Source of the DNA: Candidatus Doudnabacteria bacterium RIFCSPHIGHO2_02_FULL_42_25
GTDB taxonomy: Bacteria > Patescibacteria > Doudnabacteria > UBA920 > O2-02-FULL-48-8
Assembly: GCA_001777665.1 (NCBI GenBank)
Contig: MFEQ01000004.1
Location: 124,001 to 188,000, forward strand
Reading direction: 5' to 3'
DNA: 64,000 bases
Below are positions 15,989 through 24,284 of the stretch, piece after piece (position 1 is the stretch's first letter; each line of letters opens with the position of its first letter). Below the pieces are notes generated by a model that had not been told where the DNA came from, made no database searches, and saw only the letters and a list, made by a program, of their open reading frames with translations. A program made the position numbers and the translations under genes.

Positions 15989-16077
15989 CAACAATGTCCC
16001 GGCGTCCGAGACCACCGCCTTGCTAGTCTCTGCAACGTCCACTCGATTTATCAATACGACGTCGTAGGAGAACAGCA

Positions 16078-16272
16078 ATGCGAGCATTTACTCTTCGTGA
16101 ACCGATCACTGCCAGAGAAAAAGAAAACGGAAACCAGGTCTGCCTGACCAGGGCAACGGTCAACGGCAAACTGGTGCTTTCTCAAGGACACACGATATTC
16201 CGACCGATCGACCATTTCGAGCTCAGTCGGCGTGACCTAACTTCTTTGCAGATACAGGCGTCGAGCGCGTAA
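16078..16272 (+). CDS. small protein, unknown
   Basis: A 64-residue soluble protein (MRAFTLREPITAREKENG...) preceded by AGGAG at good spacing. Predicted beta strands alternate with charged loops. It belongs to the same unit as the gene at 15800, 89 bases upstream, with a strong terminator 140 bases downstream. The 16273-16411 stretch holds no further ORF that I can support. No homologous family is recognised. Confidence 0.6.
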   Translation: MRAFTLREPITAREKENGNQVCLTRATVNGKLVLSQGHTIFRPIDHFELSRRDLTSLQIQASSA

Positions 16273-16411
16273 CCTAGGTATTTCGGTGGTCAAAGTTAGG
16301 GATGTTTCCCACATCCAAGATGATGGACTTCCGAAGGACCAAAGGTCTCACGGGGCTGTTCACATAGCGGCAGACTAACTTCATCATTTTTCTGCGCCAG
16401 CAGCGAACAGT

Positions 16412-16450
16412 GGGATTGACGATCACCGCGATCGTCAATCCCGTTTTTTT
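16412..16450 (+). terminator. strong intrinsic terminator
   Basis: A 13-bp perfect stem GGGATTGACGATC/GATCGTCAATCCC with loop ACCGC, followed by GTTTTTTT. Confidence 0.92.
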
Positions 16451-16458
16451 ATGATAAA

Positions 16459-17448
16459 TTATTTACTTATTGAATAAAGTCTATTATTTGATTTGTCGAC
16501 GAAGTAAACCGTGTTCCCTACCAAGAGCATGATCTTAGTCTCAATCCTCTTACCAGGGTCGAAATAGATCTCGCTAGTATTAGTAGTCAGATCAATTTTT
16601 TTAAACAACCCACTGACATTAGCATAAATTAACTTTCCACTGCTATCTGCAACGAGTTGATCTAATGAAGTATTTAAATTCAAATTAGTTATTTGTTTTT
16701 TTGTCAGATCATAAAGGTAAATAGAAGTATCCGTGGAGTATAAAAATTTATCAGCTGCAATCCATTTCGCGGATATATTTTTGCCCTGATCGACTAAGGT
16801 CGTTATCTGCCCAGTTTCCAAATTTACTGAATAAATTTTGTTCGTGTCCCCCACAATATTTGACCTATAGATTAAAGCGGTCTTGCCGTCTGGATCGGGT
16901 TTTATAACCAAATCAGGCCAGAACACTGGAGTGATAGTTTTAAATCCCGACCCGTCAGCGTTGGCCATAGCCAATGAACTGGATTTATCTGTAGCTTCCC
17001 AAATATAAATAATTCTTTTGTTGTCTGGAAGCCATGATAAATATCGAATATTTTTTGGTAAATTGATATAAACCTTAAGCTTGCTATCGTAGTAGCTTTT
17101 TTGAATTTCCAGGTCTCCTGAAATCGTGATAAAATCCGAACCTTCATTCGGCCACAAAACGGTACGCAAACTCTTTCCTGGTAAAATAGGAATTGAGGCT
17201 TCAGAGAGACCGGTCGATTTGACTTCAAACAAATGACCATCTGAATTAAAGTACCAGATGACGTTATTCGCTCTGTCTGTTACTGGCGAAATTACTTCCT
17301 CTTCAGAAATTTGCTTAATTTGAAGCACCGGTACTATTTTTTCAACTTCCTTCTCTCGTTGTTTTTTTGTCGCATAATAAAGCACACCTCCAGCAACGAA
17401 AATTAACAAAATAATAATTGCGATTAAAATAAAAAATCGTTTTCTCAT
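16459..17448 (-). CDS. membrane-anchored beta-propeller-like protein (T4SS locus)
   Basis: A 329-residue protein if it starts at the ATG at 17448 (MRKRFFILIAIIILL), one base after the preceding gene; a longer frame to 17553 overlaps that gene and is unlikely. One N-terminal membrane helix is followed by repeated strands of the TolB/WD40-like type (GNVIWYFNSDGHLFEV, RYLSWLPDNKRIIYIWE, KLIYANVSGLFKKID). Last gene of the long minus-strand T4SS-like run. The role is unknown; an outer scaffold is possible. Confidence 0.7.
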   Translation of the reverse strand: MRKRFFILIAIIILLIFVAGGVLYYATKKQREKEVEKIVPVLQIKQISEEEVISPVTDRANNVIWYFNSDGHLFEVKSTGLSEASIPILPGKSLRTVLWPNEGSDFITISGDLEIQKSYYDSKLKVYINLPKNIRYLSWLPDNKRIIYIWEATDKSSSLAMANADGSGFKTITPVFWPDLVIKPDPDGKTALIYRSNIVGDTNKIYSVNLETGQITTLVDQGKNISAKWIAADKFLYSTDTSIYLYDLTKKQITNLNLNTSLDQLVADSSGKLIYANVSGLFKKIDLTTNTSEIYFDPGKRIETKIMLLVGNTVYFVDKSNNRLYSISK

Positions 17449-17449
17449 A

Positions 17450-18343
17450 TTATGCGCACCCCACAACAATATCCCAGTGATTTGATTCACGTGCATAAAC
17501 TGCCCCAGAACTGTTCGTATATAGAGCTGCCCCATCACTAGCTCTAGCGCCACTGGGTTTGAAATTTGACGTTATATAAGTATTCACATTCGCTGTATCA
17601 TCGATATCAATTTTAAAACCATTGGCATGACTACAAGCCCCAGGTTCGTGTCCAGGTTCAGTGCCTCCTGTTACGACTATACTGCAGGAAGGACAAACAG
17701 TTTTCAGTGCTATAACTTCGTCAACGGTTGCGCGATTTATTCCCACCAGACATGTTTGTCCTGGAGGATTGGCAACCAATGTTGTTACATCAGTACAAAC
17801 TTTATTTATCGGTATGCCAGCCACGCTGAACAAATTTCTGGCTTCGAATTCAGTGAGTTTCCCAGTTACAGGAGGTGAGAAACCGCCACCGCCGCCACCG
17901 CCGCCGCTAGAAGAATCGCTAAGGTCGAAAGGTTCACAAAAATCTCCCAGGCCAGCAAGCCAACCAAGGTTGCTCAAAGTATTCACCGCGAACCCTTTTA
18001 ATCCACCTTGGTTACAATAAGCTACTGTGGTGACTGCAATAAACATTAACAGTCCCATGAATAAGCCAATGCCTACTAAAACCGCAAGTGCTGTACCCCA
18101 ATAAGGAGCAGTCGCCGCAATCGCACTTTTTGCAACCCCTTTTACGGCTTCCTTGCCAATCTGTTTCGCTTTGTCTTTAGCTGCATCGAGGATAGGATTA
18201 CTAGGGCTGTTTTGATTTTGATTCTGCTGTTGTGAAGCCTCTTCTTCTGCTCTTCTTTCTTCCTCAAGTCGCTGTTGCTGATTGAAAGCATCTAAATCAT
18301 CTTTAAACTCCTGGTCTTTATTTTCATCAACTGCGTTGGCCAT
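17450..18343 (-). CDS. T4SS-locus membrane protein with M15-like peptidase domain
   Basis: A 297-residue protein. Residues 1-60 are a Gln/Glu-rich coiled coil, a membrane helix lies at about 85-110, a Ser/Gly linker follows, and the C-terminal domain has SHANGFKIDID and NHWDIV. These fit the SxHxxGxxxD...HW(D/E) zinc motif of M15 D,D-carboxypeptidases. It could open peptidoglycan for the T4SS, as VirB1 does. Three bases separate it from the VirB4 gene. The M15 assignment rests on motif spacing only. Confidence 0.65.
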   Translation of the reverse strand: MANAVDENKDQEFKDDLDAFNQQQRLEEERRAEEEASQQQNQNQNSPSNPILDAAKDKAKQIGKEAVKGVAKSAIAATAPYWGTALAVLVGIGLFMGLLMFIAVTTVAYCNQGGLKGFAVNTLSNLGWLAGLGDFCEPFDLSDSSSGGGGGGGGFSPPVTGKLTEFEARNLFSVAGIPINKVCTDVTTLVANPPGQTCLVGINRATVDEVIALKTVCPSCSIVVTGGTEPGHEPGACSHANGFKIDIDDTANVNTYITSNFKPSGARASDGAALYTNSSGAVYARESNHWDIVVGCA

Positions 18344-18346
18344 TTG

Positions 18347-20176
18347 TTATTGTCCTTGGGATTTCAGCTGCTTTTTGGCTTCTTCAATTGCCAAAGTTTG
18401 TTTCGGATCAGTGGTTATGATCTGATCTTCGATGTATGAAGCAATGATTTTTACTGCTACATGCTTCATACCGGCAAAGAAAATACCTTCTCCGACATCA
18501 GATTCCAACAGCAAATACTTTTCCCCATCAGTCAGATGGAAAGCCCGAGTAACTTCGTCGATTGCTGCTGGTGATTGCTTCAGTAATAATTGAATAGACG
18601 AGTTGTTCACGATTGGAGCACCATAGGGTGATCGTAAAAAGTCGGAAACGTCTTGGGTGATCGTCGTCAATCCTAAATAGTATTTTCTGGCTCGTTTAGC
18701 CATGTTTGATAAAAACTGGCCAGAGTCTTCGTGCTGCATCATCCACCAGGCTTCGTCGATAACTAAAATACGTTTCTTCAAACTTGACCTGACCACATTC
18801 CAGATATAGTTCAAAATAACATAAATTGCGATTGGGCGTAGAGTGTCTTCTAAGTCTCTGACTGAAAAGACCACACATTGATTATTTAAATTGATATTGG
18901 TGGGCTGATTGAAAATCCCAGAAAAAGTTCCAGCCGTATACTTGGTTAATCTTTGCGCTAAACTCTCCCCACCGACCATACCACCCAAAATCTCGACTAA
19001 ATCCTGCATCAATGGTGGCTCTACATTGCTCAAATTTGAATTAGCACTGATATCTTTTTTGGCATAAGTTTCCCAAATCGCCCGATCCATGATCGCCTCT
19101 TCTGTGGGATCTAATTTCCCTAGCATCAAATTCATGAGACCCAAAAGGTTAATCACTGCAGAGCGCAAAATATCTTCGTTCGACTCCCCTTCTACGCCTG
19201 GTGGCAAATCAAATGGATTAACTCTGGAATCAGAATTTAGCGAAATATCCAGGAATGATCCGCCGACTGCGTCCGACAAATGCTTGTATTCATTTTCTGG
19301 ATCGATAATGATGACATCGGTGCCAATCATCATGGAACGCAAAATTTCCAATTTCACGGCATAACTTTTTCCACTTCCAGATTTCGCGAATACTACTGAA
19401 TTGGCATTTTCCATTTGGAACCGATCAAACAAAATCAAACCATTATTATGTCGATTGATGCCATACAATATCCCGTCGTTTGAAGTCAATTCAGAACTGA
19501 CAAATGGAAAAGTCGTAGACAGTGGTTCAGTGTTCATGTTCGTAGCGACTGCCAGTTCGTCATTGCCCAGAGGCAGAGTAGAATTAAAACCTTGCTCCAT
19601 TTGGAGTACTGCCGGTTTGGCTACGATTAATTTCGAACCCAAAATAGATTCCAAGGTTGCAGTAACTTGGTCTAATTCTTTCTGGTCATTTCCATAAAGC
19701 GTAAAGTAGAGAGAAAAACGAAAGTAGCGCTCCGTCCCCTGCTGCAGACGATTCCGTAAACCCTCCACATCTTGAAACGCAGTTTCGAGCATCGGGTCAC
19801 GGACATTGCCTTTTTCCTGACTCATGCGCATCGATGATTCGAGCTGCCCAACTTTATTCCTTAATTTCTTCATAATCTCGCCAGTATCCATGGAATAAAT
19901 AAACATCGACATATCCATCGGTACATCCAAACTAATAATTGAGGACAGCCAATCGACAGAAAGAAATCTTGGGTAAGACAAAACAAAGAATGAACGGGCT
20001 AGTTTGCCGGAAACCTCCACAGAATTAGTGTTAACACGAAAGGCCGCCGGAGCAATTATATCCCGAAGTGTGTTTAACCCCTGCTTATACTCTTTTTCTT
20101 TCTGCAGAACTTCGCGCTGTAATTCCCGCTCCGGACTCGATCCTTTATTTGTCATTGGTAGTTTGAAGTTTGGCAT
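18347..20176 (-). CDS. virB4: VirB4/TraC-type T4SS ATPase
   Basis: A 609-residue ATPase. The N-terminal TraC-like part (1-240) is followed by Walker A AKSGSGKSYAVK (about 270), then DVIIIDPENEY, Walker B RILVIDEAWWMM, and the sensor-like LGLTTITQDVSDFL. VirB4 ATPases power assembly of type IV secretion channels or pili. It lies one base after the TraC-like gene. Length is short relative to proteobacterial VirB4 (about 800) but usual for Gram-positive and CPR versions. Confidence 0.92.
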   Translation of the reverse strand: MPNFKLPMTNKGSSPERELQREVLQKEKEYKQGLNTLRDIIAPAAFRVNTNSVEVSGKLARSFFVLSYPRFLSVDWLSSIISLDVPMDMSMFIYSMDTGEIMKKLRNKVGQLESSMRMSQEKGNVRDPMLETAFQDVEGLRNRLQQGTERYFRFSLYFTLYGNDQKELDQVTATLESILGSKLIVAKPAVLQMEQGFNSTLPLGNDELAVATNMNTEPLSTTFPFVSSELTSNDGILYGINRHNNGLILFDRFQMENANSVVFAKSGSGKSYAVKLEILRSMMIGTDVIIIDPENEYKHLSDAVGGSFLDISLNSDSRVNPFDLPPGVEGESNEDILRSAVINLLGLMNLMLGKLDPTEEAIMDRAIWETYAKKDISANSNLSNVEPPLMQDLVEILGGMVGGESLAQRLTKYTAGTFSGIFNQPTNINLNNQCVVFSVRDLEDTLRPIAIYVILNYIWNVVRSSLKKRILVIDEAWWMMQHEDSGQFLSNMAKRARKYYLGLTTITQDVSDFLRSPYGAPIVNNSSIQLLLKQSPAAIDEVTRAFHLTDGEKYLLLESDVGEGIFFAGMKHVAVKIIASYIEDQIITTDPKQTLAIEEAKKQLKSQGQ

Positions 20177-20177
20177 T

Positions 20178-20870
20178 TTATTTGTTTATATCCAGTTCCT
20201 CGACACTTTTAATTTTTATTGGGGCCGCACTATCCATATTGTAACTATTATAAACCAGCTCAATTAATTCTTCGGTGTTCAAGGCAATAGTTTTTAAACC
20301 CATAGAACCCAGGGTGTTCGTAACTTGACTGATCCGCTTCTGAAGTTCTTCGCGAGCCTTTTCAAATTCCCGACTTTTCACAGAAATCTCCCGCACCGGA
20401 TTTAGTAAATTACTAATCTGTTGAAGAAAACCAGTTTTCACTGCGGCAGTGCCGAGTGGGATAATGATGTAGAAGGTCTTGTTCATAATGCTGGCAAACT
20501 CAATAAGTTTACCGACGTATTCGATATATTCCTGCGTCTGCATACGTAACAGTTCGTTCGTCTGCTGCTGCATGATCCCATGCAAACGATCGAGATAGGT
20601 GTTGATCTCTAATTTTCTCGATTGCATCAAAATCTGAATTGGAAACTCTAATGCATTTAAGAAATTTTGATAACTTGCAATAATCGCATTTTGTTCATCA
20701 ATGCTCTTCAAAGAAAAATTAGTCGAAGAAACAACTACCACTGCGCGCAGTGAACCGTCGCGCATGATGATCGTGCCCTCTTTGATTTCGGAAATATCCA
20801 AATACGCCTGCGTGGACGCAGTTGGTTTATTTCCAGAAAGCGAGCCTGATTGCATTTCGTTTTTAGCCAT
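20178..20870 (-). CDS. TraC-like T4SS protein
   Basis: A 230-residue protein with the opening YLDISEIKEGTIIMRDGSLRAVVVVSSTNF, as in the N-terminal domain of VirB4/TraC ATPases. No Walker motifs are present. The rest is helical (QKLEINTYLDRLHGIMQQQTNELL and similar). It begins one base after the PrgI gene and precedes VirB4. The combination PrgI - TraC domain - VirB4 is a recurrent T4SS core. Confidence 0.8.
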   Translation of the reverse strand: MAKNEMQSGSLSGNKPTASTQAYLDISEIKEGTIIMRDGSLRAVVVVSSTNFSLKSIDEQNAIIASYQNFLNALEFPIQILMQSRKLEINTYLDRLHGIMQQQTNELLRMQTQEYIEYVGKLIEFASIMNKTFYIIIPLGTAAVKTGFLQQISNLLNPVREISVKSREFEKAREELQKRISQVTNTLGSMGLKTIALNTEELIELVYNSYNMDSAAPIKIKSVEELDINK

Positions 20871-21302
20871 CTATTCTTTGTTTAAAAGTTGCTTTTCTTC
20901 AGATGTCTTTTGATCTAACAAATAAGCTAATTTTTTTAACCGACTTTCGCTGGCAACATCAGTTTTCGGGGCTACAGGCTCTTCTTTTTTTTCAACTTTA
21001 AACGTCATGTTGGTATTCAGTTCTTCTCGTTTGAAAACTCTGACTTGCGGCTTTAAATAAAAACTAATAAAAGCTGGAAAGTAGCTAAGCATGGGTAACC
21101 CGTTAAATTTCCCGAATGCCATAAGTAACCCGAGAAGACCTATTGGAATAGCAAAAAAGAAAAAGAACACTGACAGCTTAAGCAGAGAAAAAAACATCAA
21201 AATCAATCCACCAGTCACGAGCAGGACTAAAAATTGCTTCAATGTTAAAGGACCGATCAGTTTATCTTCAACGTCAGTGAATTGTGGGACTCCAAACTGC
21301 AT
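20871..21302 (-). CDS. PrgI family T4SS inner-membrane protein
   Basis: A 143-residue protein beginning MQFGVPQFTDVEDKLIGPLTLKQFL, the PrgI family start, followed by two close membrane helices (about 30-70). The remaining cytoplasmic part is charged. PrgI is the Gram-positive counterpart of VirB3 and anchors VirB4. First gene of the PrgI-TraC-VirB4-M15-propeller series. Confidence 0.85.
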   Translation of the reverse strand: MQFGVPQFTDVEDKLIGPLTLKQFLVLLVTGGLILMFFSLLKLSVFFFFFAIPIGLLGLLMAFGKFNGLPMLSYFPAFISFYLKPQVRVFKREELNTNMTFKVEKKEEPVAPKTDVASESRLKKLAYLLDQKTSEEKQLLNKE

Positions 21303-21459
21303 AGTATGCGATCCGAATCTACGAATTCCATGCGAATGACACGAATATGCGAATTTCTGTAGATTTTTTTGTTTCTAAATGATTAAACTTGATAATATTA
21401 TAACACAAGTGGCACTGAAAGGCAAAATTTGTCCATTCTTTGTCACTGATGACAATGCG

Positions 21460-21897
21460 TTAGTGTATAAAATTCCGCAGCCATTTCGTCCAGCCTTCGC
21501 CTTCATCTTCCCAAATTGACCAAAATCGGGCAGGGGTCACAATCTTTACCCCTTTAAATTTCTCTACTTTCAATAGATGCTTATCCGACGTAACCAAAAA
21601 ATCAGCTTCCGAAGCAACTGCTGATTCCAGAATTTTATTATCCTCTCTATCCTCTACAATATTTAGATGCACGGAATTCTCAATTGGCCTAACTAACTCA
21701 AAAAAATATTCTAGTTTTTTTTGAAAACCCTCATCAAGAATTTTTTTATCGGCCAGAAATTTATTTTCTCTCAAAGTTGCCTTATTCGCGTAAGCTTCTA
21801 TCCGGCCTGCTATTACCAAATCTAAAATGCGGTTGGCATAATGGTAAAAATCTTCCGAGGCATCGATAAGCGCATTGGTATCTATAACAACTTTCAT
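21460..21897 (-). CDS. PIN-domain nuclease
   Basis: A 145-residue PIN protein: the first acidic residue in VIDTNALIDAS, then EDREDNKILESAVASEADFLVTSDKHLL, a classic PIN C-terminal motif. The start ATG overlaps the upstream four-helix-bundle gene stop by four bases. It may be the toxin of that pair. It sits as an insertion within the T4SS run, together with simple repeats. Confidence 0.85.
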   Translation of the reverse strand: MKVVIDTNALIDASEDFYHYANRILDLVIAGRIEAYANKATLRENKFLADKKILDEGFQKKLEYFFELVRPIENSVHLNIVEDREDNKILESAVASEADFLVTSDKHLLKVEKFKGVKIVTPARFWSIWEDEGEGWTKWLRNFIH

Positions 21898-22643
21898 AGA
21901 GTAACAGAATTCTTATCTTTCTTATCATCCCTATCGTCCTTATCATCCCTATCATTCTTATTGTTCTTATCATTCCTACTTAACCTATTATCCTTCAAAA
22001 ATTGCTGCAACCATTTTTCTCCTTCATCAATTTGTTTTTGTCTCTGTTTAATTTTGCTAGCTACCGTTACCTCGTCTGATTGGCTATAAGATTTTTCAAC
22101 AGCACGTAGTTGTTGATCGACCAAAAAAGCAGCCTGATGAATCAAGCAAATCACACAATTCGCCGCTTTTTCCCGGTCATTTAAATAGGATAAATAAGGA
22201 TAATAAGTCGGATAGGTCCGATAGGTCGGGGAGTTATCATCCTTATTGTCCCTATCATCTCTATTGTTCCTATTATCCCTATCATTCTTATCTTTCCTAT
22301 CATCCTTATTATTCTTATTGTCCTTATAATATACAATCTTTCTCACTGCTATAGATTCGGGATGATTTTTGTCCCACTGATTCAAATTTCTCTGCCTCAA
22401 AAAGTCCTCATAATCCCCTAAAAGTTCGCCCAAGGAAAATCTTGATGCGCCAAGCAAATTAATTTTAATTTTTTCTGAGGTTTTATTTTCTGATGCCTCG
22501 ACAATATTTTGTTTCCCGTCGCGAGCAGCGCCAATCATTTGGGTGGTAATTTTATGGTTGGTAATATATTTTTGACAAAATTCCACAGTGTAATCATAAA
22601 CAATTGTTGCTTGCTGATAAGATTTTAAATCTTTATAGGACAT
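21894..22643 (-). CDS. four-helix-bundle (23S IVP-like) protein carrying repeat-encoded tracts
   Basis: A 249-residue protein. The N-terminus MSYKDLKSYQQATIVYDYTV and QMIGAARDGKQNIVEAS...KINLLGASRFSLGELLGDYEDFL match the four-helix-bundle family first seen in 23S rRNA intervening sequences. Two tracts rich in Asp, Asn, Lys and Arg (about residues 102-143 and 220-245) are encoded by the 9-base simple repeat that also fills the adjacent intergenic DNA. The family is normally about 120 residues, so repeat growth has roughly doubled it. The partner PIN gene overlaps by four bases. Confidence 0.8.
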   Translation of the reverse strand: MSYKDLKSYQQATIVYDYTVEFCQKYITNHKITTQMIGAARDGKQNIVEASENKTSEKIKINLLGASRFSLGELLGDYEDFLRQRNLNQWDKNHPESIAVRKIVYYKDNKNNKDDRKDKNDRDNRNNRDDRDNKDDNSPTYRTYPTYYPYLSYLNDREKAANCVICLIHQAAFLVDQQLRAVEKSYSQSDEVTVASKIKQRQKQIDEGEKWLQQFLKDNRLSRNDKNNKNDRDDKDDRDDKKDKNSVTL

Positions 22644-22950
22644 AAAAATAGGATAAATAAGGATAATAAGTAAAATAAGTCTGATAGGTAAGGGACTTTA
22701 TATCTTTATTATCGGCAATAGTCCTTATTACTCTTAAATGTCTCCCTATAGTCATTTTTTCCTATCATCCTTATCCAACCTATTATATCCTATTCCAATG
22801 AGAAATAAAAAAAGAGCGAACCGCCCTTTTTATTCCTATCATTCCATACCTATCATTCCTATTGTTCTTATTATCCCTATGGTCCCTATTATCTTTGCCG
22901 CTTCGCCTATTAGTCCTATTATTCTTACCATCCCTATTGTCTTAATAATC
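21911..22950. repeat. degenerate 9-base simple-repeat tracts
   Basis: Units such as CCTATCATT, CTTATCATC and CCTATTGTC recur at 21911-21986, 22189-22337, 22640-22690, 22757-22790 and 22832-22950. Some blocks lie inside the four-helix-bundle gene and the others are intergenic. The intergenic part (22644-22969) contains no supported gene; it also holds a minus-strand terminator-like hairpin, GGGCGGTTCGCTC with a T run (about 22808-22831). Confidence 0.85.
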
Positions 22951-22969
22951 CTATCGCTTCATGATACCT

Positions 22970-24280
22970 CTACAGTTGCTCGAGGAACCGCTTCAGGTCG
23001 GCGACGGCTTCGAATTCTTCCCGATTGAGTTCGCCTTGTTGACCAGAGACTAACAATGTCCCTGAAGAAACATAGGCTTTGAATAAAGGACTCATTTCGA
23101 AAGAAACTATCGCATAAGATTTTCTTGATGAATTAGCTTTCACCAATCCATAGACTTTGCTTTTTATCGATTCGGCTTGTGCGGCTACGGGACCCTGTCG
23201 TAAATCTCTGGGTTCAAGAATTCTTAAATCTTCCAAAACTTTGATATCCGTCAGGGGTTTAGCTTTACTAGCCAACATCGTATCAGGCGCTGCAGCACCA
23301 GCTGTTTTAAAATTCAAAGACTTCACAGCTTGAACAGCTTGTGCCGGTTGTGGCGGAGGAATAGTAATTTTAGGGATATCTATCATAGCCGGTTTCGGGG
23401 TAACTTGCTCTTCCGGCATCACCCATTTCGGTACAGTTAAGCTGGATGGCAATGTTGTAGGTTTCGGTTTTGGTGGAACCGGTTTTGGTGCACTATTCGG
23501 AACCGTAACATAAGCTCTAGGTGCCACTGGATTAAATTGTGCGGGAGTTATGTTTGGCTTAGTCACAGATTCAACATTCAATCTTTCGCTTGGGGGTACT
23601 ATATTTGCTAATGACTCTTTTCTGAGTGATGTCCGATACCTTAACCACTCATAAAATTCCAAAATCTTTTTAAGTAATTCCTTGTTGCCAGCGTCTAATA
23701 AGAGATAATTTTTACTTTGGTTGGTGTAATATGCTATAGCATAAGTACCCTCTAAACTTTTACTGTTATTGTCGACAATGGTTCGAAAATCCACTAACCA
23801 ATTTTGAATTATGGACATTTTTTTCTCGTTCCCTAATTCCAAAGATTCGTTTCCAATTAATTCATTATTTTTTTCAAAAGCTTCTTTTGCTTGTCTTTTT
23901 TCATTTCCATCCGAAAATGAAAAACTCGGTTCAAAAAATTCTTGTGGGTTTACATTGTATTTTATTAAAATTAAGAATGAATTAGAAAAATAATCAAGTT
24001 GCTTGGAAATATCTAAAAAACGAACTTGACTCATTTCTAAAAGCTTCAATAAATCTTCATAAATATTGAATGCCTGCTTTGGAAACGAAGAATTCTGCAA
24101 TTTTTCCTTGAGAATACCATACATCTCCTTACAATCATCGAAACTTTGAGTATTGATAAACTCTAAGACCATCCCCTTGATTTGATCGATAGTATCTTGA
24201 TTAGCAAAGGAATCGAATCCTAAAGATTTAATATCGGAAGGATAAATAATATTTTTTGGATTTATAAGCTGATCTGACAT
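22970..24280 (-). CDS. T4SS-locus protein of unknown family
   Basis: A 436-residue soluble protein. The N-terminal half is helical (IDQIKGMVLEFINTQSFDDCKEMYGILKEKL). A Pro-rich hinge lies at about 245-320 (PKPVPPKPKPTTLPSS). A C-terminal globular part ends AVADLKRFLEQL. No signal peptide or catalytic motif is seen. It follows the VirB6-like gene after four bases, so it is probably a cytoplasmic component or regulator of the same system. Confidence 0.7.
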   Translation of the reverse strand: MSDQLINPKNIIYPSDIKSLGFDSFANQDTIDQIKGMVLEFINTQSFDDCKEMYGILKEKLQNSSFPKQAFNIYEDLLKLLEMSQVRFLDISKQLDYFSNSFLILIKYNVNPQEFFEPSFSFSDGNEKRQAKEAFEKNNELIGNESLELGNEKKMSIIQNWLVDFRTIVDNNSKSLEGTYAIAYYTNQSKNYLLLDAGNKELLKKILEFYEWLRYRTSLRKESLANIVPPSERLNVESVTKPNITPAQFNPVAPRAYVTVPNSAPKPVPPKPKPTTLPSSLTVPKWVMPEEQVTPKPAMIDIPKITIPPPQPAQAVQAVKSLNFKTAGAAAPDTMLASKAKPLTDIKVLEDLRILEPRDLRQGPVAAQAESIKSKVYGLVKANSSRKSYAIVSFEMSPLFKAYVSSGTLLVSGQQGELNREEFEAVADLKRFLEQL

Positions 24281-24284
24281 GGGA

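Noticed and set aside
15988..16078. Third ORF between the two small genes behind recG
   Set aside because: The only ATG frame stops after ten codons and has no SD.
21911..22950. CRISPR-like array in the repeat tracts
   Set aside because: Units are about 9 bases, degenerate and contiguous, with no spacers and no cas genes nearby.
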